64,000 nt of DNA, from contig NZ_JACEFJ010000001.1 in assembly GCF_015354735.1 (NCBI RefSeq), positions 806,001 through 870,000 on the forward strand. Direction: 5' to 3'. The translations under genes and the position numbers were made by a program. Below the pieces are notes generated by a model. It worked only from the letters and a program-made list of their open reading frames with translations. It had not been told where the DNA came from and did no database searches. The stretch comes from Pararhodonellum marinum. Lineage in GTDB: Bacteria > Bacteroidota > Bacteroidia > Cytophagales > Cyclobacteriaceae. Shown piece by piece: positions 7,743 through 17,392 of this stretch; the first letter of the stretch is position 1; each line of letters starts with the position of its first letter.

Positions 7743-8798
7743 ATGATTAACATCAAACGCCCCTTCCAAATTACTTTGCTAACCTTGTTGGGATTGGGTA
7801 TGGTGTCTTGGGCTGGCTTCGTTTCATGGTCATCAACCGGAGGTCAAACTGAGACCTGGTTAGGAGGCCCCAAGCAGAAAGGGGTTTGTTGGGTTGGAAG
7901 TCCCCAGCCTCTGCAAGGCGGTGAGTTGGAAAAATTGGCTGAAACCGGAACCAATTTTATTTCTCAAACCCCTTTTGGATGGCAAACTGAAAAAAACAGT
8001 CCTGAAATAAAATGGGAGGTCCACAGTGACAGAATGTGGTGGGGGGAGCGCTTACTGGGCTTGGAAGAGACTACCCAAGCCGCGAGGGATTTAGGAATAG
8101 AATCCATTTTAAAACCACATTTATGGGTTAGAGGGGCCTGGCCAGGTGAAATAGAAATGAATGAGGAAGCATCATGGGATGCTTGGTTTGCCAATTATGA
8201 GTCCTTTATTCTTTATTATGCTCAATTCGCTCAAGAAAATGAAATACCTGTTCTATGTATCGGTACCGAATTGGAGAAAAGTAGCCATAGAGAGCAGAAT
8301 TGGAGAAAGATTATTGAAAAAGTGAGAGAAGTATATGATGGGCAATTGGTCTATGCCGCCAACTTTACCGAATTTGAGCATATCCGGTTTTGGGATCAAT
8401 TGGATTTTATTGGCATTCAAGCATATTTCCCGCTTTCTGAGAAGAACAAACCGAATTTGTCTGATTTAAAAAAAGGCTGGAATAAGCAACTTCCTTCCAT
8501 AGAAAAAATCCAACAGCGTTTTCAGAAGCCTGTCATTTTCACTGAAATTGGCTATTGCAATACATCAGATGCTGCCCAAGAACCCTGGATTTGGCCCAAT
8601 GAAAGGAAAACCGCCGAAATTTCAGAAGAAATTCAAGCCTTGTGTTACCGGGCATTTTTTGAAAGTGTATGGCCGAAGCCTTGGTTGGCCGGAGTTTATT
8701 TCTGGAAGTGGTATCCTGATCCTCGGGAAAGAGAACCGGATTTTACTCCCCAAAACAAAGCAGCAGAAAGGATCATGAGGGAATTTTTTACAAAATAA
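7743..8798 (+). CDS. GH113-like glycoside hydrolase (TIM barrel), membrane-anchored or exported
   Basis: The 351-residue protein has an N-terminal hydrophobic segment (about 8-29), then a (beta/alpha)8 glycosidase resembling family GH113 (beta-mannanase-like). Visible features are KGVCWVG near 46, SILKPHLWVRGAW near 121, the proposed acid/base in CIGTELEKS (Glu176) and the proposed nucleophile in VIFTEIGYC (Glu268). The ATG at 7743 was chosen because it starts directly before the signal-like segment; an upstream TTG at 7707 would bury it. GH113 enzymes act on mannans, but the substrate here is not proven. It is monocistronic. Confidence 0.8.
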   Translation: MINIKRPFQITLLTLLGLGMVSWAGFVSWSSTGGQTETWLGGPKQKGVCWVGSPQPLQGGELEKLAETGTNFISQTPFGWQTEKNSPEIKWEVHSDRMWWGERLLGLEETTQAARDLGIESILKPHLWVRGAWPGEIEMNEEASWDAWFANYESFILYYAQFAQENEIPVLCIGTELEKSSHREQNWRKIIEKVREVYDGQLVYAANFTEFEHIRFWDQLDFIGIQAYFPLSEKNKPNLSDLKKGWNKQLPSIEKIQQRFQKPVIFTEIGYCNTSDAAQEPWIWPNERKTAEISEEIQALCYRAFFESVWPKPWLAGVYFWKWYPDPREREPDFTPQNKAAERIMREFFTK

Positions 8799-8923
8799 TC
8801 TCATTCCCTGGAGGTAAATTTATTAATATAAAATAATCTAATAAATATCAATTTTGAATATTGTTAGATTGATAAAATAATAAAATATATTGGTTTTTTT
8901 AAAATTTTATCCAAAATTTGGAA

Positions 8924-10315
8924 GTGAAAAAATTTGATGCCATCATCATAGGTTCAGGGCAGGCCGGTAATCCCATGGCCTTTAAAATGGCCGGTTTGAA
9001 AAAAAAGGTTGCCTTAATAGAAAAAAGCCAGCTTGGAGGCACCTGTGTCAATGTAGGCTGTACTCCAACCAAAACCTATGTGGCAAGTGCACGTTGCATC
9101 CATGTGACGCAGCATGCAGAAGAATTGGGCATTTCTGTTCCTGAAGGAATCCGAGCGGATCTAAAAAAAATCAAGAAAAGAAAAGATGACATCGTGCAAA
9201 GTTCCAGATCCGGCATCTCTGATGGTATTTCTGACAATGCATACATCACATTATATCACGGAGAAGCCCAATTTTTAACTGAAAAATCCATTCAGGTCGG
9301 TAAGGAAACCTTAAAGGCAGACTTAATTTTCATCAATGTGGGAGCTAGTGCATTGATTCCGGAGAGTTTTGGAGAATCTGGAGCCTTAACAAACAAAGAG
9401 ATGCTGGAATTGGAAGAAATTCCGGAGCATTTGATCATTGTGGGAGGAAGTTACATAGGCTTGGAATTTGGTCAGATGTTCAGGCGCTTTGGCAGCAAAG
9501 TCACCATTGTTGAAAAAGCTGAGCAGATCATTTCAAAAGAAGATGTCAAGGTTTCTAAAACCATTCAAAAAATACTTGAAAAAGAAGGGATTGAATTTAT
9601 TTTGAATGCGGAGTGCATCAAGGGTAAAAAAGCAAGTGAAAATCAAGTGACCGTTCAAATATCCTGTGATGAAGGGCCACCAGAATTAAATGGCTCGCAT
9701 TTACTTTTGGCCGTAGGACGGGTGCCAAATACAGACACCCTTCAACTGGAAAAGGCGGGCATCAGGACCGATGATAAAGGCTATATTATTGTCAATGACC
9801 AATTAGAAACTAACGTACCCGGGATCTTTGCTTTAGGGGACTGCAACGGGAAAGGGGCATTTACCCACACTGCTTACCATGACTTTGAAATTGTATCTGC
9901 CAACTTATTTGAAGGAGGGAAGCGTAAGGTGTCGGAACGTATTCCTAATTATTGCCTATATATTGACCCACCCTTGGGAAGGGCTGGAATCGATTTGAAG
10001 CAGGCTAAAACCAAGCAGCTCAAAGTCAAAGTGGGAGAGATCGAGATGAACAAGGTTTCCAGAGCTAAGGAAAAAGGGGAAACAGCGGGGTTTATGCAGG
10101 TCATCATTGATGAGAATACCAACAAAATCCTGGGTGCTACAGTTTTGGGAGTAGGAGGGGACGAAATCATCAGTAGCCTATTGAATATCATGTATGCTGA
10201 TGTACCCTACACGACCATAAGAGATGGTGTTTTTCCTCATCCGACGGTGTCTGAACTGATCCCCACCCTACTGGCAGAATTGAAGCTACCAAAAGATTTG
10301 AAAGAAGAATTTTAA
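8924..10315 (+). CDS. FAD-dependent pyridine nucleotide-disulfide oxidoreductase (mercuric-reductase-like)
   Basis: The 463-residue flavoprotein has an FAD-binding GSGQAG (10-15), the redox-active disulfide in GGTCVNVGC (Cys41 and Cys46), an NAD(P)-binding GGSYIGLEFGQ motif, the second FAD motif FALGDCNG and the dimer-interface HPTVSELIPT. It is closest to mercuric reductase and dihydrolipoamide dehydrogenase. It lacks both the N-terminal heavy-metal domain and the C-terminal vicinal cysteines needed for Hg(II), so true MerA activity is unlikely. No in-frame ATG is near the start, so translation must begin at GTG 8924 or TTG 8918. It is followed by a DUF427 gene. Confidence 0.85.
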   Translation: MKKFDAIIIGSGQAGNPMAFKMAGLKKKVALIEKSQLGGTCVNVGCTPTKTYVASARCIHVTQHAEELGISVPEGIRADLKKIKKRKDDIVQSSRSGISDGISDNAYITLYHGEAQFLTEKSIQVGKETLKADLIFINVGASALIPESFGESGALTNKEMLELEEIPEHLIIVGGSYIGLEFGQMFRRFGSKVTIVEKAEQIISKEDVKVSKTIQKILEKEGIEFILNAECIKGKKASENQVTVQISCDEGPPELNGSHLLLAVGRVPNTDTLQLEKAGIRTDDKGYIIVNDQLETNVPGIFALGDCNGKGAFTHTAYHDFEIVSANLFEGGKRKVSERIPNYCLYIDPPLGRAGIDLKQAKTKQLKVKVGEIEMNKVSRAKEKGETAGFMQVIIDENTNKILGATVLGVGGDEIISSLLNIMYADVPYTTIRDGVFPHPTVSELIPTLLAELKLPKDLKEEF

Positions 10316-10384
10316 ACCAAACCCCCTTGAATTCGATTTATATTTATTCATCAAATTAAATTCTCCACGTTTTATTCTATCATT

Positions 10385-10666
10385 ATGAAAGCCATTTGGA
10401 ACAATCAGATTATTGCAGAAAGTAACCAGACCATACAAATAGAGGGCAACCATTATTTCCCAAAAGAAAGCATCAAAGATGAATTTTTCAAACCTTCCGA
10501 TACCCATACCACCTGCTCTTGGAAGGGTGTAGCTTCTTATTACAATCTGGAAGTAGAAGGGGAGGTCAATAAGGATGCAGCATGGTTTTATCCAAACACG
10601 AAAGACGCCGCCAAAGCCATAGAGGGCTATGTGGCTTTTTGGAAAGGGGTTAATGTCGAAAAATAA
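10385..10666 (+). CDS. DUF427 domain protein
   Basis: The 93-residue protein matches the small DUF427 fold: MKAIWNNQIIAES opening, HYFPKESI, THTTCSWKGVASYYN and the AAWFYPNTKDAAKAIEGYVAFWKGV ending. DUF427 proteins have no firmly established biochemistry. It follows the flavoprotein gene by 69 bases on the same strand and may be co-transcribed. Confidence 0.88.
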   Translation: MKAIWNNQIIAESNQTIQIEGNHYFPKESIKDEFFKPSDTHTTCSWKGVASYYNLEVEGEVNKDAAWFYPNTKDAAKAIEGYVAFWKGVNVEK

Positions 10667-10744
10667 AAGGTGATAGATTGAAGGACCATGAACATCATGT
10701 TTTTCTTATGGGCATACCGCAGCAATAAACCTCTAATTGTATAA

Positions 10745-12232
10745 ATGATGCTGACCAAGTTGAAGGAAACCAATCAACCTTTACTTTATCTTTCCGGGAC
10801 GTTTGGATTTCTTTTTTTGATTGTTTCCTTTGCTTTTCCGGCACTCTTCAGAGAAAAGCTTGGCGCATGGACTGAATTCACGCTTGGCTATTTTGGCCAA
10901 TATTACCTCTATTTTGGGTTTTTGGTGATCATGATGATGCTGGTTTTGGCGGTATCCAAAACCGGTAAAGTGCGCCTGGGAAATAGTGACCCTGAATATA
11001 AATGGTTTTCCTGGGTGGCCATGTTATACAGTACCGGGATGGGAGCTGGATTAATGTTGCGAGCAGTTCAGGAACCGGTTTATTTCCTGATCAATCCTCC
11101 CAGTCAAGTAAGCCATTCCAATATCATTTATGCTTTGCAGTACACTTTTTTTCACTGGGGATTTACTCCATGGGCCTTTTATGGACTTTTCGGTTTGATC
11201 ATTGCCTACAACCTGTATATTCATAAGCGAACCATCCTTGGTTCAGCCATATTGGAACCGCGTTTTCAAAAAACCAAGTATAAACTTCCCATCGATACCT
11301 TGATATTAATCAGCACGCTATTCGGAGTGGTTGCCGCTGTGGGTTTAGGGAGTAGACAGCTTTCAGGTGGCTTGGGAATTTTGTTTGATCAATTGGAATT
11401 GAACGTCAATCATACACTTGCTATTGTCATCGTCATTTGTTCCATAGCCACTTTTTCCGCCTATTTAGGGGTAACCAAAGGGATCAGAAATCTATCTAAC
11501 TTCAATATCGGGCTTGCCTTATTGCTCATGCTTTTTGTGTTGTTGATCTCCGACTTCTACGAAACCTTCTTCAATTTCTTTTTGGCTTTTGGAAATTACC
11601 TAAGGTACCTTGTTTCAATGAGTTTGAATTTAGGAAATCAGGAAGTTTCTAAAACATTTTTGACGGAGTGGACCTATTTCTATTGGGCGTTTTGGCTGGC
11701 ATGGGCACCATTTACTGGGGTTTTTATTGCAAGAATTTCAAAGGGACGGACCATAAGAGAATTTATTCTGGCTACCCTGATCATTCCAGCTATGGGTACC
11801 TTTCTTTGGTTTTCGGTTTTTGGCAGCCATGCGTTTGGCTTGATAGGGGAGACAGATGCTTACCAAGGGCAGTTTGATTCCATTTACCAATCATTGTTTG
11901 TCTTTTTTTCCCAATTGCCTTTTGGTGGATGGTTGAATGTGATGTCCTTGATCTTGATTTTTACTTTTCTGATCACCTCTGTGGATTCAGCCATTTTTGT
12001 TTTGGGGATGTTCAGTGACCAGGGTAATGAAGAACCAGGCCGCAATTACCGCCTTTTTTGGGGTTTTACTTTGACCCTTTTTACTTTGTCTGTTGTTTTC
12101 ATAGGACAAGATGTACTCTTGGAAGCAGTCAGTCAGCTTCTGATTCTGATTGCTTTGCCTTTCAGTTTTCTCTTTCTGGGAATGATGGGCTTTTTTATGT
12201 TCAAATTGTATCAAAATCCGCTTAAAACATGA
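10745..12232 (+). CDS. BCCT family transporter, first gene of the egtB-egtD operon
   Basis: The 495-residue protein has about 12 membrane helices. BCCT signatures are [17 protein letters not shown] (98-114) and [21 protein letters not shown] in the second half. BCCT carriers move quaternary-ammonium compounds such as glycine betaine, choline and carnitine. The stop overlaps the egtB start by 4 bases (ATGA), so translation is probably coupled to hercynine/ergothioneine synthesis. That suggests the cargo is a histidine betaine (hercynine or ergothioneine); this is inference. The TM3 motif has Arg106 where a Trp/aromatic context is usual in betaine carriers, which would fit another substrate. 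Confidence 0.88.
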   Translation: MMLTKLKETNQPLLYLSGTFGFLFLIVSFAFPALFREKLGAWTEFTLGYFGQYYLYFGFLVIMMMLVLAVSKTGKVRLGNSDPEYKWFSWVAMLYSTGMGAGLMLRAVQEPVYFLINPPSQVSHSNIIYALQYTFFHWGFTPWAFYGLFGLIIAYNLYIHKRTILGSAILEPRFQKTKYKLPIDTLILISTLFGVVAAVGLGSRQLSGGLGILFDQLELNVNHTLAIVIVICSIATFSAYLGVTKGIRNLSNFNIGLALLLMLFVLLISDFYETFFNFFLAFGNYLRYLVSMSLNLGNQEVSKTFLTEWTYFYWAFWLAWAPFTGVFIARISKGRTIREFILATLIIPAMGTFLWFSVFGSHAFGLIGETDAYQGQFDSIYQSLFVFFSQLPFGGWLNVMSLILIFTFLITSVDSAIFVLGMFSDQGNEEPGRNYRLFWGFTLTLFTLSVVFIGQDVLLEAVSQLLILIALPFSFLFLGMMGFFMFKLYQNPLKT

Positions 12233-13386
12233 CCAATCGAAACCAACTTATTACGAGATTTTTGGAGACAAGAGCGCAAACCGAACAGATCTGCTCTCCA
12301 CTGGAAACTGAGGATTATGTACCTCAGCCAATCGTGGACGTATCACCACCGAAATGGCACCTTGGCCACACCACCTGGTTTTTTGAGCAGTTTATCCTAA
12401 GTCCACATAAAGAAAACTACCTTAACTTCCATGATGACTTTTCATATCTATTCAACAGCTACTACAACAATGCTGGAGACAGGGTTTTAAGGCCCAATAG
12501 GGGACTGATGAGCCGCCCTCCTGTCAAAGAAGTCTACGAATACAGACACTACGTCACAGAACAGCTTCATTTGCTATTGAAAACAGGTCCAAGTGAAGAA
12601 GTTCTGAAATTGGTTGAGCTGGGCATCAACCATGAACAGCAGCATCAAGAACTCTTGGTGTATGACATCAAATATATTTTAGGCAACCAGCCTACTTTCC
12701 CGATTTACGGAGATGGATTCCAAACCCTTAAAGAGGACATATCGCTGGAATTTCAACCAGTCATGGAAGGCAACTACCAAATCGGTGCGACAGGGGACGA
12801 TTTCCATTTCGACAATGAATTGGGCAGACATACTGTTTTCTTACCGGCCTATCAGATTGCCAAAAGGTTGGTGACCAATGGCGAGTACCTAGAATTCATG
12901 CAGCATGGAGGTTATGAGGATTTCAATCTCTGGCTGTCGGAAGGATGGGATTTCATCAATGAGCAAGACATAAAAGCACCCCTTTATTGGCATCAGAAAG
13001 ATGGAGAATGGTTTAACTACACACTCAAAGGTTTTGAAAAGGTATCCCCTGAATTGCCTGTGCAACACGTGAGTTTTTATGAAGCCCTGGCTTATGCTGA
13101 ATGGAAAGGCATGCGCTTGCCCACGGAGTTTGAGTGGGAGGTGGCTGCGGATCATATTGATTGGGGTCAGTTATGGGAGTGGACCTACAGTGCCTACCAA
13201 CCTTATCCCAACTTCTCTAAGGCGCCTGGAGCACTTGGGGAATACAACGGCAAGTTTATGATCAATCAAAATGTACTGAGGGGTGCATCCAAAGCCACTC
13301 CTCTCGGGCACAGCAGAAAAACCTACAGGAATTTTTTCGCGGCCCCTTCAAGGTGGCTTTTTTCAGGCATACGTTTAGCAAAATAA
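12229..13386 (+). CDS. egtB: Ergothioneine biosynthesis sulfoxide synthase EgtB-like
   Basis: The 385-residue protein has an N-terminal DinB-like four-helix domain that carries the iron ligands: His in [10 protein letters not shown] (44/47) and HX3HXE in [11 protein letters not shown] (His135, His139, Glu141). A C-terminal formylglycine-generating-enzyme-like (FGE-sulfatase) domain follows from about 195, ending [12 protein letters not shown]. EgtB is a non-heme iron enzyme that joins hercynine to a thiol donor with O2. Its length is typical. It overlaps the BCCT gene by 4 bases and precedes egtD by 5. No egtC or egtE gene is adjacent. Confidence 0.9.
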   Translation: MTNRNQLITRFLETRAQTEQICSPLETEDYVPQPIVDVSPPKWHLGHTTWFFEQFILSPHKENYLNFHDDFSYLFNSYYNNAGDRVLRPNRGLMSRPPVKEVYEYRHYVTEQLHLLLKTGPSEEVLKLVELGINHEQQHQELLVYDIKYILGNQPTFPIYGDGFQTLKEDISLEFQPVMEGNYQIGATGDDFHFDNELGRHTVFLPAYQIAKRLVTNGEYLEFMQHGGYEDFNLWLSEGWDFINEQDIKAPLYWHQKDGEWFNYTLKGFEKVSPELPVQHVSFYEALAYAEWKGMRLPTEFEWEVAADHIDWGQLWEWTYSAYQPYPNFSKAPGALGEYNGKFMINQNVLRGASKATPLGHSRKTYRNFFAAPSRWLFSGIRLAK

Positions 13387-13391
13387 AAATC

Positions 13392-14360
13392 ATGAAAGAG
13401 CTCAAAATAAGTCCTTTTGAAAAGGAAATCACTGAAGGCCTAATGGCTCCTCAGAAAAAACTATCTTCCAAATATTTTTATGATGAAGAGGGAGATAGGT
13501 TGTTTCAGGAAATCATGAAGTTGAAGGAGTATTACCTTCCGGAGGCTGAGTTGGAAATATTGAAGGAAAAAGCCGCTGCAATTGCTGAAGACCTTTCTTG
13601 TAAAAGTCTAGATATCCTAGAGCTTGGGGCAGGAGATGGTAGTAAGAGTGTTTTTTTTCTTGAAAACCTGATCCGATTGGGTAAAGAAGTCAAATATGTG
13701 CCTTTGGACATTTCAGAAAATATCCTTAGGATAAACAAACAAAATATGGCCGAAAGGTTGCCTGAGATGGAAATCGAACCCCACACTGGCGATTATTTTC
13801 AGACCATGAAGGTGATGGGGGATCAACTCAACACCAAACTGGTGATGTTTATGGGTTCCAATATTGGTAATTATAAAGAAGCGGCGGCGATTGAATTTTT
13901 GCGACTTATTTATGAAAACCTTCATTTTGGGGATTATTTTATGATGGGCGTAGATCTTCGTAAAAACCCCAAAACCATCCTTGCTGCTTACAATGATTCT
14001 AAAGGAGTCACCAAGGCCTTTAATCTTAACCTGCTAAAAAGAATCAATAGAGAGCTTGGAGCTGATTTTGATCTCGACAGTTTTGATCATTATCCTTTTT
14101 ATGATCCTGTCTCAGGTACTACCTTTAGCTATCTGGTAAGTCTTAAAAACCAGACTGTTCATTTTGAGAGTGGTACCCAAATTCCTTTCAAAAAAAATGA
14201 GCTGATCCATACGGAGGTTTCTAAAAAATACAGTTTGAAGGAAATAGAAGGATTGGGTCGGCAGGCAGGATTCAGTTTTGTAAGTCACCATTTGGATGCC
14301 AGGGATTATTTTTCAGTTTCTTTATTTCAAAAAAGTAGCAACTCTTCGAATGGTCATTAA
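13392..14360 (+). CDS. egtD: L-histidine N-alpha-methyltransferase EgtD-like
   Basis: The 322-residue SAM-dependent methyltransferase trimethylates the histidine alpha-amine to hercynine, the first step of ergothioneine synthesis. Motif I is LELGAGDGSKS (77-87), KEYYLPEAELEIL near 45-57 is the family substrate-side motif, and FMGSNIGNY marks the later SAM-pocket loop. The start was set at ATG 13392, 5 bases after the egtB stop, rather than the in-frame upstream codon at 13353 inside egtB. The stop codon lies within a 16-bp palindrome (14351-14366). Confidence 0.9.
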   Translation: MKELKISPFEKEITEGLMAPQKKLSSKYFYDEEGDRLFQEIMKLKEYYLPEAELEILKEKAAAIAEDLSCKSLDILELGAGDGSKSVFFLENLIRLGKEVKYVPLDISENILRINKQNMAERLPEMEIEPHTGDYFQTMKVMGDQLNTKLVMFMGSNIGNYKEAAAIEFLRLIYENLHFGDYFMMGVDLRKNPKTILAAYNDSKGVTKAFNLNLLKRINRELGADFDLDSFDHYPFYDPVSGTTFSYLVSLKNQTVHFESGTQIPFKKNELIHTEVSKKYSLKEIEGLGRQAGFSFVSHHLDARDYFSVSLFQKSSNSSNGH

Positions 14361-14366
14361 TGACCA
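14351..14366. other. Perfect 16-bp palindrome across the egtD stop codon
   Basis: TGGTCATTAATGACCA is fully self-complementary and includes the TAA stop (14358-14360), followed by six A residues. There is no T-run for plus-strand termination; the A-run would be a U-run only for minus-strand transcripts. It may be a hairpin that protects the mRNA end, or chance. Confidence 0.4.
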
Positions 14367-14423
14367 AAAAACAATCCATTCTAAAATAAAGAATATGAGA
14401 CGAAAATCCCCTTTCTTTGCATT

Positions 14424-14885
14424 ATGATACCGTTAACAGCCCAGACCAAAGTAGCCTTGCTTGCCAAGGCGAAGGAAATTTTACACCAACAAAACCAAAC
14501 CATTGAAGAGGAATTGGATGCCATTGAAGTGGCTGTGGAAGGGGAAGAAAAAAGTTCTGCCGGAGATAAGTATGAGACCCAATTGGAAATGCTCCACCAA
14601 AGCCGGGATATCCTCGAGAAAAGAAAGGCCAATAATCAGCTGATGCTCAGGCAACTCAATGCCGTTCCCATGCAGGCCATGAAAAAAGTTCAAGAAGGGG
14701 TTTTGCTCAAATTGCCTATGGGTAAGATTTGGGTCTCGGTACCGGTAGGCAAACTTAATCTTGATGGGGTGGATTACCAGCTTGTTTCACAGAATTCGCC
14801 TTTGATCCAAGCCCTTTGGGGTCTTGGAGAGGGTGAGGGGGTCAATTTTAGAAATCAACAGGTTACGATCGAAGACTTGATTTGA
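14424..14885 (+). CDS. GreA/GreB-like small protein, function unproven
   Basis: The 153-residue protein has an N-terminal helical, coiled-coil-prone half (about 1-80) with the segment KSSAGDKYETQLEML near 48, and a C-terminal beta-rich half (VLLKLPMGKIWVSVPVGKLNLDG, VDYQLVSQNSPLIQALWG) like the FKBP-type domain of GreA/GreB and Rnk factors. The organisation suggests a polymerase-binding GreA-like factor. Close Bacteroidota relatives are often mislabelled as 3-oxoacyl-ACP synthase, which the sequence does not support. It lies 63 bases after egtD and may be a separate unit. Confidence 0.65.
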   Translation: MIPLTAQTKVALLAKAKEILHQQNQTIEEELDAIEVAVEGEEKSSAGDKYETQLEMLHQSRDILEKRKANNQLMLRQLNAVPMQAMKKVQEGVLLKLPMGKIWVSVPVGKLNLDGVDYQLVSQNSPLIQALWGLGEGEGVNFRNQQVTIEDLI

Positions 14886-14924
14886 GTCGTAATTCTTTAC
14901 TTTTAGTTCATTTTAAAATATGGC

Positions 14925-15494
14925 ATGCAACAGTTTAACGAGAACATACCGAATAAAAACATTCCGGACGAAATAAGACAGGTTACCCTGAAAGCCCTGT
15001 CATTTTATCCACAGCTACATGATGTCCAAATCGATTTTGTGTTTAAGGAAAACATCCGAAGATCGGTCATGCAGGCCCAACCCAGGTTCACCAGCCTGTT
15101 AGGTTCCAGAAAAAATAGGAGCTATATCATCAATATCAGCAGGTGTTTTTCTCTGAAAGGCAAAAAAATGGTGATTCATGAATTGCCAGAAACTGTATTG
15201 GTGGGATGGATTGGTCATGAACTGGGCCATGTGATGGATTACCTCAATATGAACTCCTGGTCTTTGATTTTATTTGGAATTGGGTATTTGACTTCCAAGC
15301 AATTTATCATCTCGGCAGAAAGGGCAGCAGACACCTATGCTGTAAATCATGGATTGGGAGACTACATCTTGGATACCAAAGACTTCATATTGCATCAGGC
15401 CGGCATGCCGGAAAGTTACATACAGAGGATGAGCAAGCTTTACCTGCCGCCTGAAGAAATTATGGAAATGATGGAAAATCGGTTGTCGGAATAG
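14925..15494 (+). CDS. Putative zinc metalloprotease with HELGH motif
   Basis: The 189-residue protein carries a zincin motif GHELGHVMDY (His98, Glu99, His102) with a possible third ligand Glu132 in SAERAADTYAV. A weakly hydrophobic stretch (SLILFGIGYLT, about 112-123) lies between them. There is no signal peptide, so it probably acts in the cytoplasm or at the inner membrane. It is too short for the usual M48 family layout, so the precise family is uncertain. It ends 9 bases before the convergent GH3 gene. Confidence 0.6.
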   Translation: MQQFNENIPNKNIPDEIRQVTLKALSFYPQLHDVQIDFVFKENIRRSVMQAQPRFTSLLGSRKNRSYIINISRCFSLKGKKMVIHELPETVLVGWIGHELGHVMDYLNMNSWSLILFGIGYLTSKQFIISAERAADTYAVNHGLGDYILDTKDFILHQAGMPESYIQRMSKLYLPPEEIMEMMENRLSE

Positions 15495-15503
15495 ACCCAG
15501 CAA

Positions 15504-17048
15504 TTATTCGCTGGATCTTTCAGAACTATGTTGAGCAAGGTAATCTTCCCATTCTTTAAATGCCTCAGCCTTCATCACCCTCGGCACCTTTACCTGCCCC
15601 CCTTTTTGCTTGGTGTCTTCCGTCCATTGTTGGAAGAGGCTGGCGGGTATCAATTTGGTTTGTACAGACTTGAGGGCTTTGCTTCTGGCTACTTTGTAAT
15701 TCTTGTTGTTTTCTTGTAGAATCTGATCCAAAGATTCAGTTACTTCTGATTCATTCAATTCGCTCTCTTTGTCTAATCCTAAGTACCAACGGTGCAGGTA
15801 TTCACCTTCTTCTTCTATAGCTGCCACGGTAAATTCCTTGACTCCAAAGTCATATTTCTCACCCAATATTTCCATGGCTTCATTCATCTGAATGACAGAA
15901 AGCTGAGAACCTACCACATTGAGAAAATGTTTGGTTCTTCCTGTGATTTTGATCTCAGCCTTTTCTTTGTCCGTAAAAGCAATGGTATCCCCGATCATGT
16001 ATCGCCACGCTCCGGATACGGTCGAAATGATAAGGACATAATCTACTCCTTCTTCCACTTCTTCTATTTTAAGCGCTTTTGCTTCTTGGTTGACGCTTCC
16101 GTCTTCATCCATATTCTCAGGTAGGAAGGGTACAAATTCAAAGTAAATGCCGTTGTCTGTGATCAGTGCCATCGCATCCGTGTCCTTCCTAAGCTGAGTG
16201 GCCAAATATCCTTCGGAAGCCAGATAAGTATCGATGACTGTGATCGGTTTACCGGTGATGCGTTCAAAACTTTTTCGATAAGGCTCAAAAGCCACACCTC
16301 CAGAGGTATACACCTGGAAGTTGGGCCAGATTTCATGGATGTGCTTTACTTTATGGTATTCAATCACCTTTTTGATCATCAGTTCGATCCAAGAAGGTAT
16401 GCCGGAAATTCCACCTATGTCCCAGTTTGGGGCTTCTTTGGCCAAGGCTTCTACTCTTTCGTCCCAGTCATCTATGGAAGAGATTTCCGCCCCGGGTCGA
16501 TAAAACCCCTCAAACCAAAATGGGATCTGACTGGCGCTTATTCCACTGATTTCGCCTTCCAAATGGCCATTGACCTCTTTCAGGTTGGTACTGCTGCCAA
16601 ACATCAGAATTTCCTTTTCAAAAAAATCTGCAGGCAAATCAAAATCCGCAATCCCTTTGATTTGTTGAAGGCCGGCCCTTCGTATGGATTTGAGCATCTC
16701 AGCAGTTACAGGAATGTGCTTCTTTTTACTGGTGGTACCGCTTGACACAGCAAAAAACTCTACCTTGCCAGGCCATGTCACATCTTCACCGCCGTCGATG
16801 ACCTGTTGCCACCATTCTGTTCTCAACTGATCATAACTGTGGTAAGGGATTTTATTTGCAAAGGCGGAACGCATGTCCTCAGCTTTCAGCAAATTGGAAA
16901 ATTGGTAATATTTTCCAAAGGCAGTGTCTTCCGCCTTTTTCAACAAATCTTTTAAAACATCCTCTTGGGCTTTCTGAGGATCAGGATTGGTAAATATTTT
17001 ATCGGCAGTTTCTACCGCTTTTTTGATGATTTCTCCGATTACGGCCAT
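15504..17048 (-). CDS. GH3 auxin-responsive-promoter family protein (acyl-adenylating)
   Basis: The 514-residue protein matches the plant-GH3-like family found widely in Bacteroidota: KAEDTAFGKYYQFSNL near 38, the ATP-binding FFAVSSGTTSKKKHIPVT near 100 (P-loop SSGTTSKKK), the VYTSGGVAFEPY and ASEGYLA motifs, and a C-terminal subdomain. Plant members adenylate acids and join them to amino acids; the bacterial substrate is unknown. It is monocistronic and divergent from the AI-2E family permease. Confidence 0.88.
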   Translation of the reverse strand: MAVIGEIIKKAVETADKIFTNPDPQKAQEDVLKDLLKKAEDTAFGKYYQFSNLLKAEDMRSAFANKIPYHSYDQLRTEWWQQVIDGGEDVTWPGKVEFFAVSSGTTSKKKHIPVTAEMLKSIRRAGLQQIKGIADFDLPADFFEKEILMFGSSTNLKEVNGHLEGEISGISASQIPFWFEGFYRPGAEISSIDDWDERVEALAKEAPNWDIGGISGIPSWIELMIKKVIEYHKVKHIHEIWPNFQVYTSGGVAFEPYRKSFERITGKPITVIDTYLASEGYLATQLRKDTDAMALITDNGIYFEFVPFLPENMDEDGSVNQEAKALKIEEVEEGVDYVLIISTVSGAWRYMIGDTIAFTDKEKAEIKITGRTKHFLNVVGSQLSVIQMNEAMEILGEKYDFGVKEFTVAAIEEEGEYLHRWYLGLDKESELNESEVTESLDQILQENNKNYKVARSKALKSVQTKLIPASLFQQWTEDTKQKGGQVKVPRVMKAEAFKEWEDYLAQHSSERSSE

Positions 17049-17392
17049 GCTGTTTTTCTTTTTCGTTGATTGTCTTTATGGTGGTAATTTTCCCCGTATT
17101 CATCCAATTAAGGATAGAAAACTTGAATGGTGATACTTGGTTCGAATCCAGGAGATAAGCACTCCTAATCTTTCATTCAACATTCTTTTTTAGGAAAGTC
17201 TGTGTAAAGGTACAAAATTGATACCATCATGACTTATTAAATGTTACAAATTAAAAATTATCATTATTAGCTGATCAGACATTGATTTATCTTTTTGAAG
17301 AAGGGTTTTTATCTTTTAGAGGTTTTCAGATGGTTTGGTTGGGAGATGGATTCTTATAAAAAATGTTTAATTTAAAGTGAATTTATTATGCC
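17049..17392. other. Divergent intergenic region, nothing recognised
   Basis: 344 AT-rich bases between two divergent genes should contain both promoters, but I found no clear TAnnTTTG element, operator or RNA gene. A tRNA T-arm-like string at 17136-17152 is discussed among the rejected items. Confidence 0.5.

Noticed and set aside
8924-10315. True mercuric reductase (merA) as part of a mercury resistance operon
   Set aside because: The HMA domain, C-terminal vicinal cysteines and any merR/merT/merP neighbours are missing.
17136-17152. A tRNA T-arm-like string (CTTGG TTCGAAT CCAGG)
   Set aside because: The T-arm stem and loop look right, but no matching 5' acceptor strand, D-arm or anticodon arm was found upstream, and the 3' end is not CCA-like. 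It is treated as chance.
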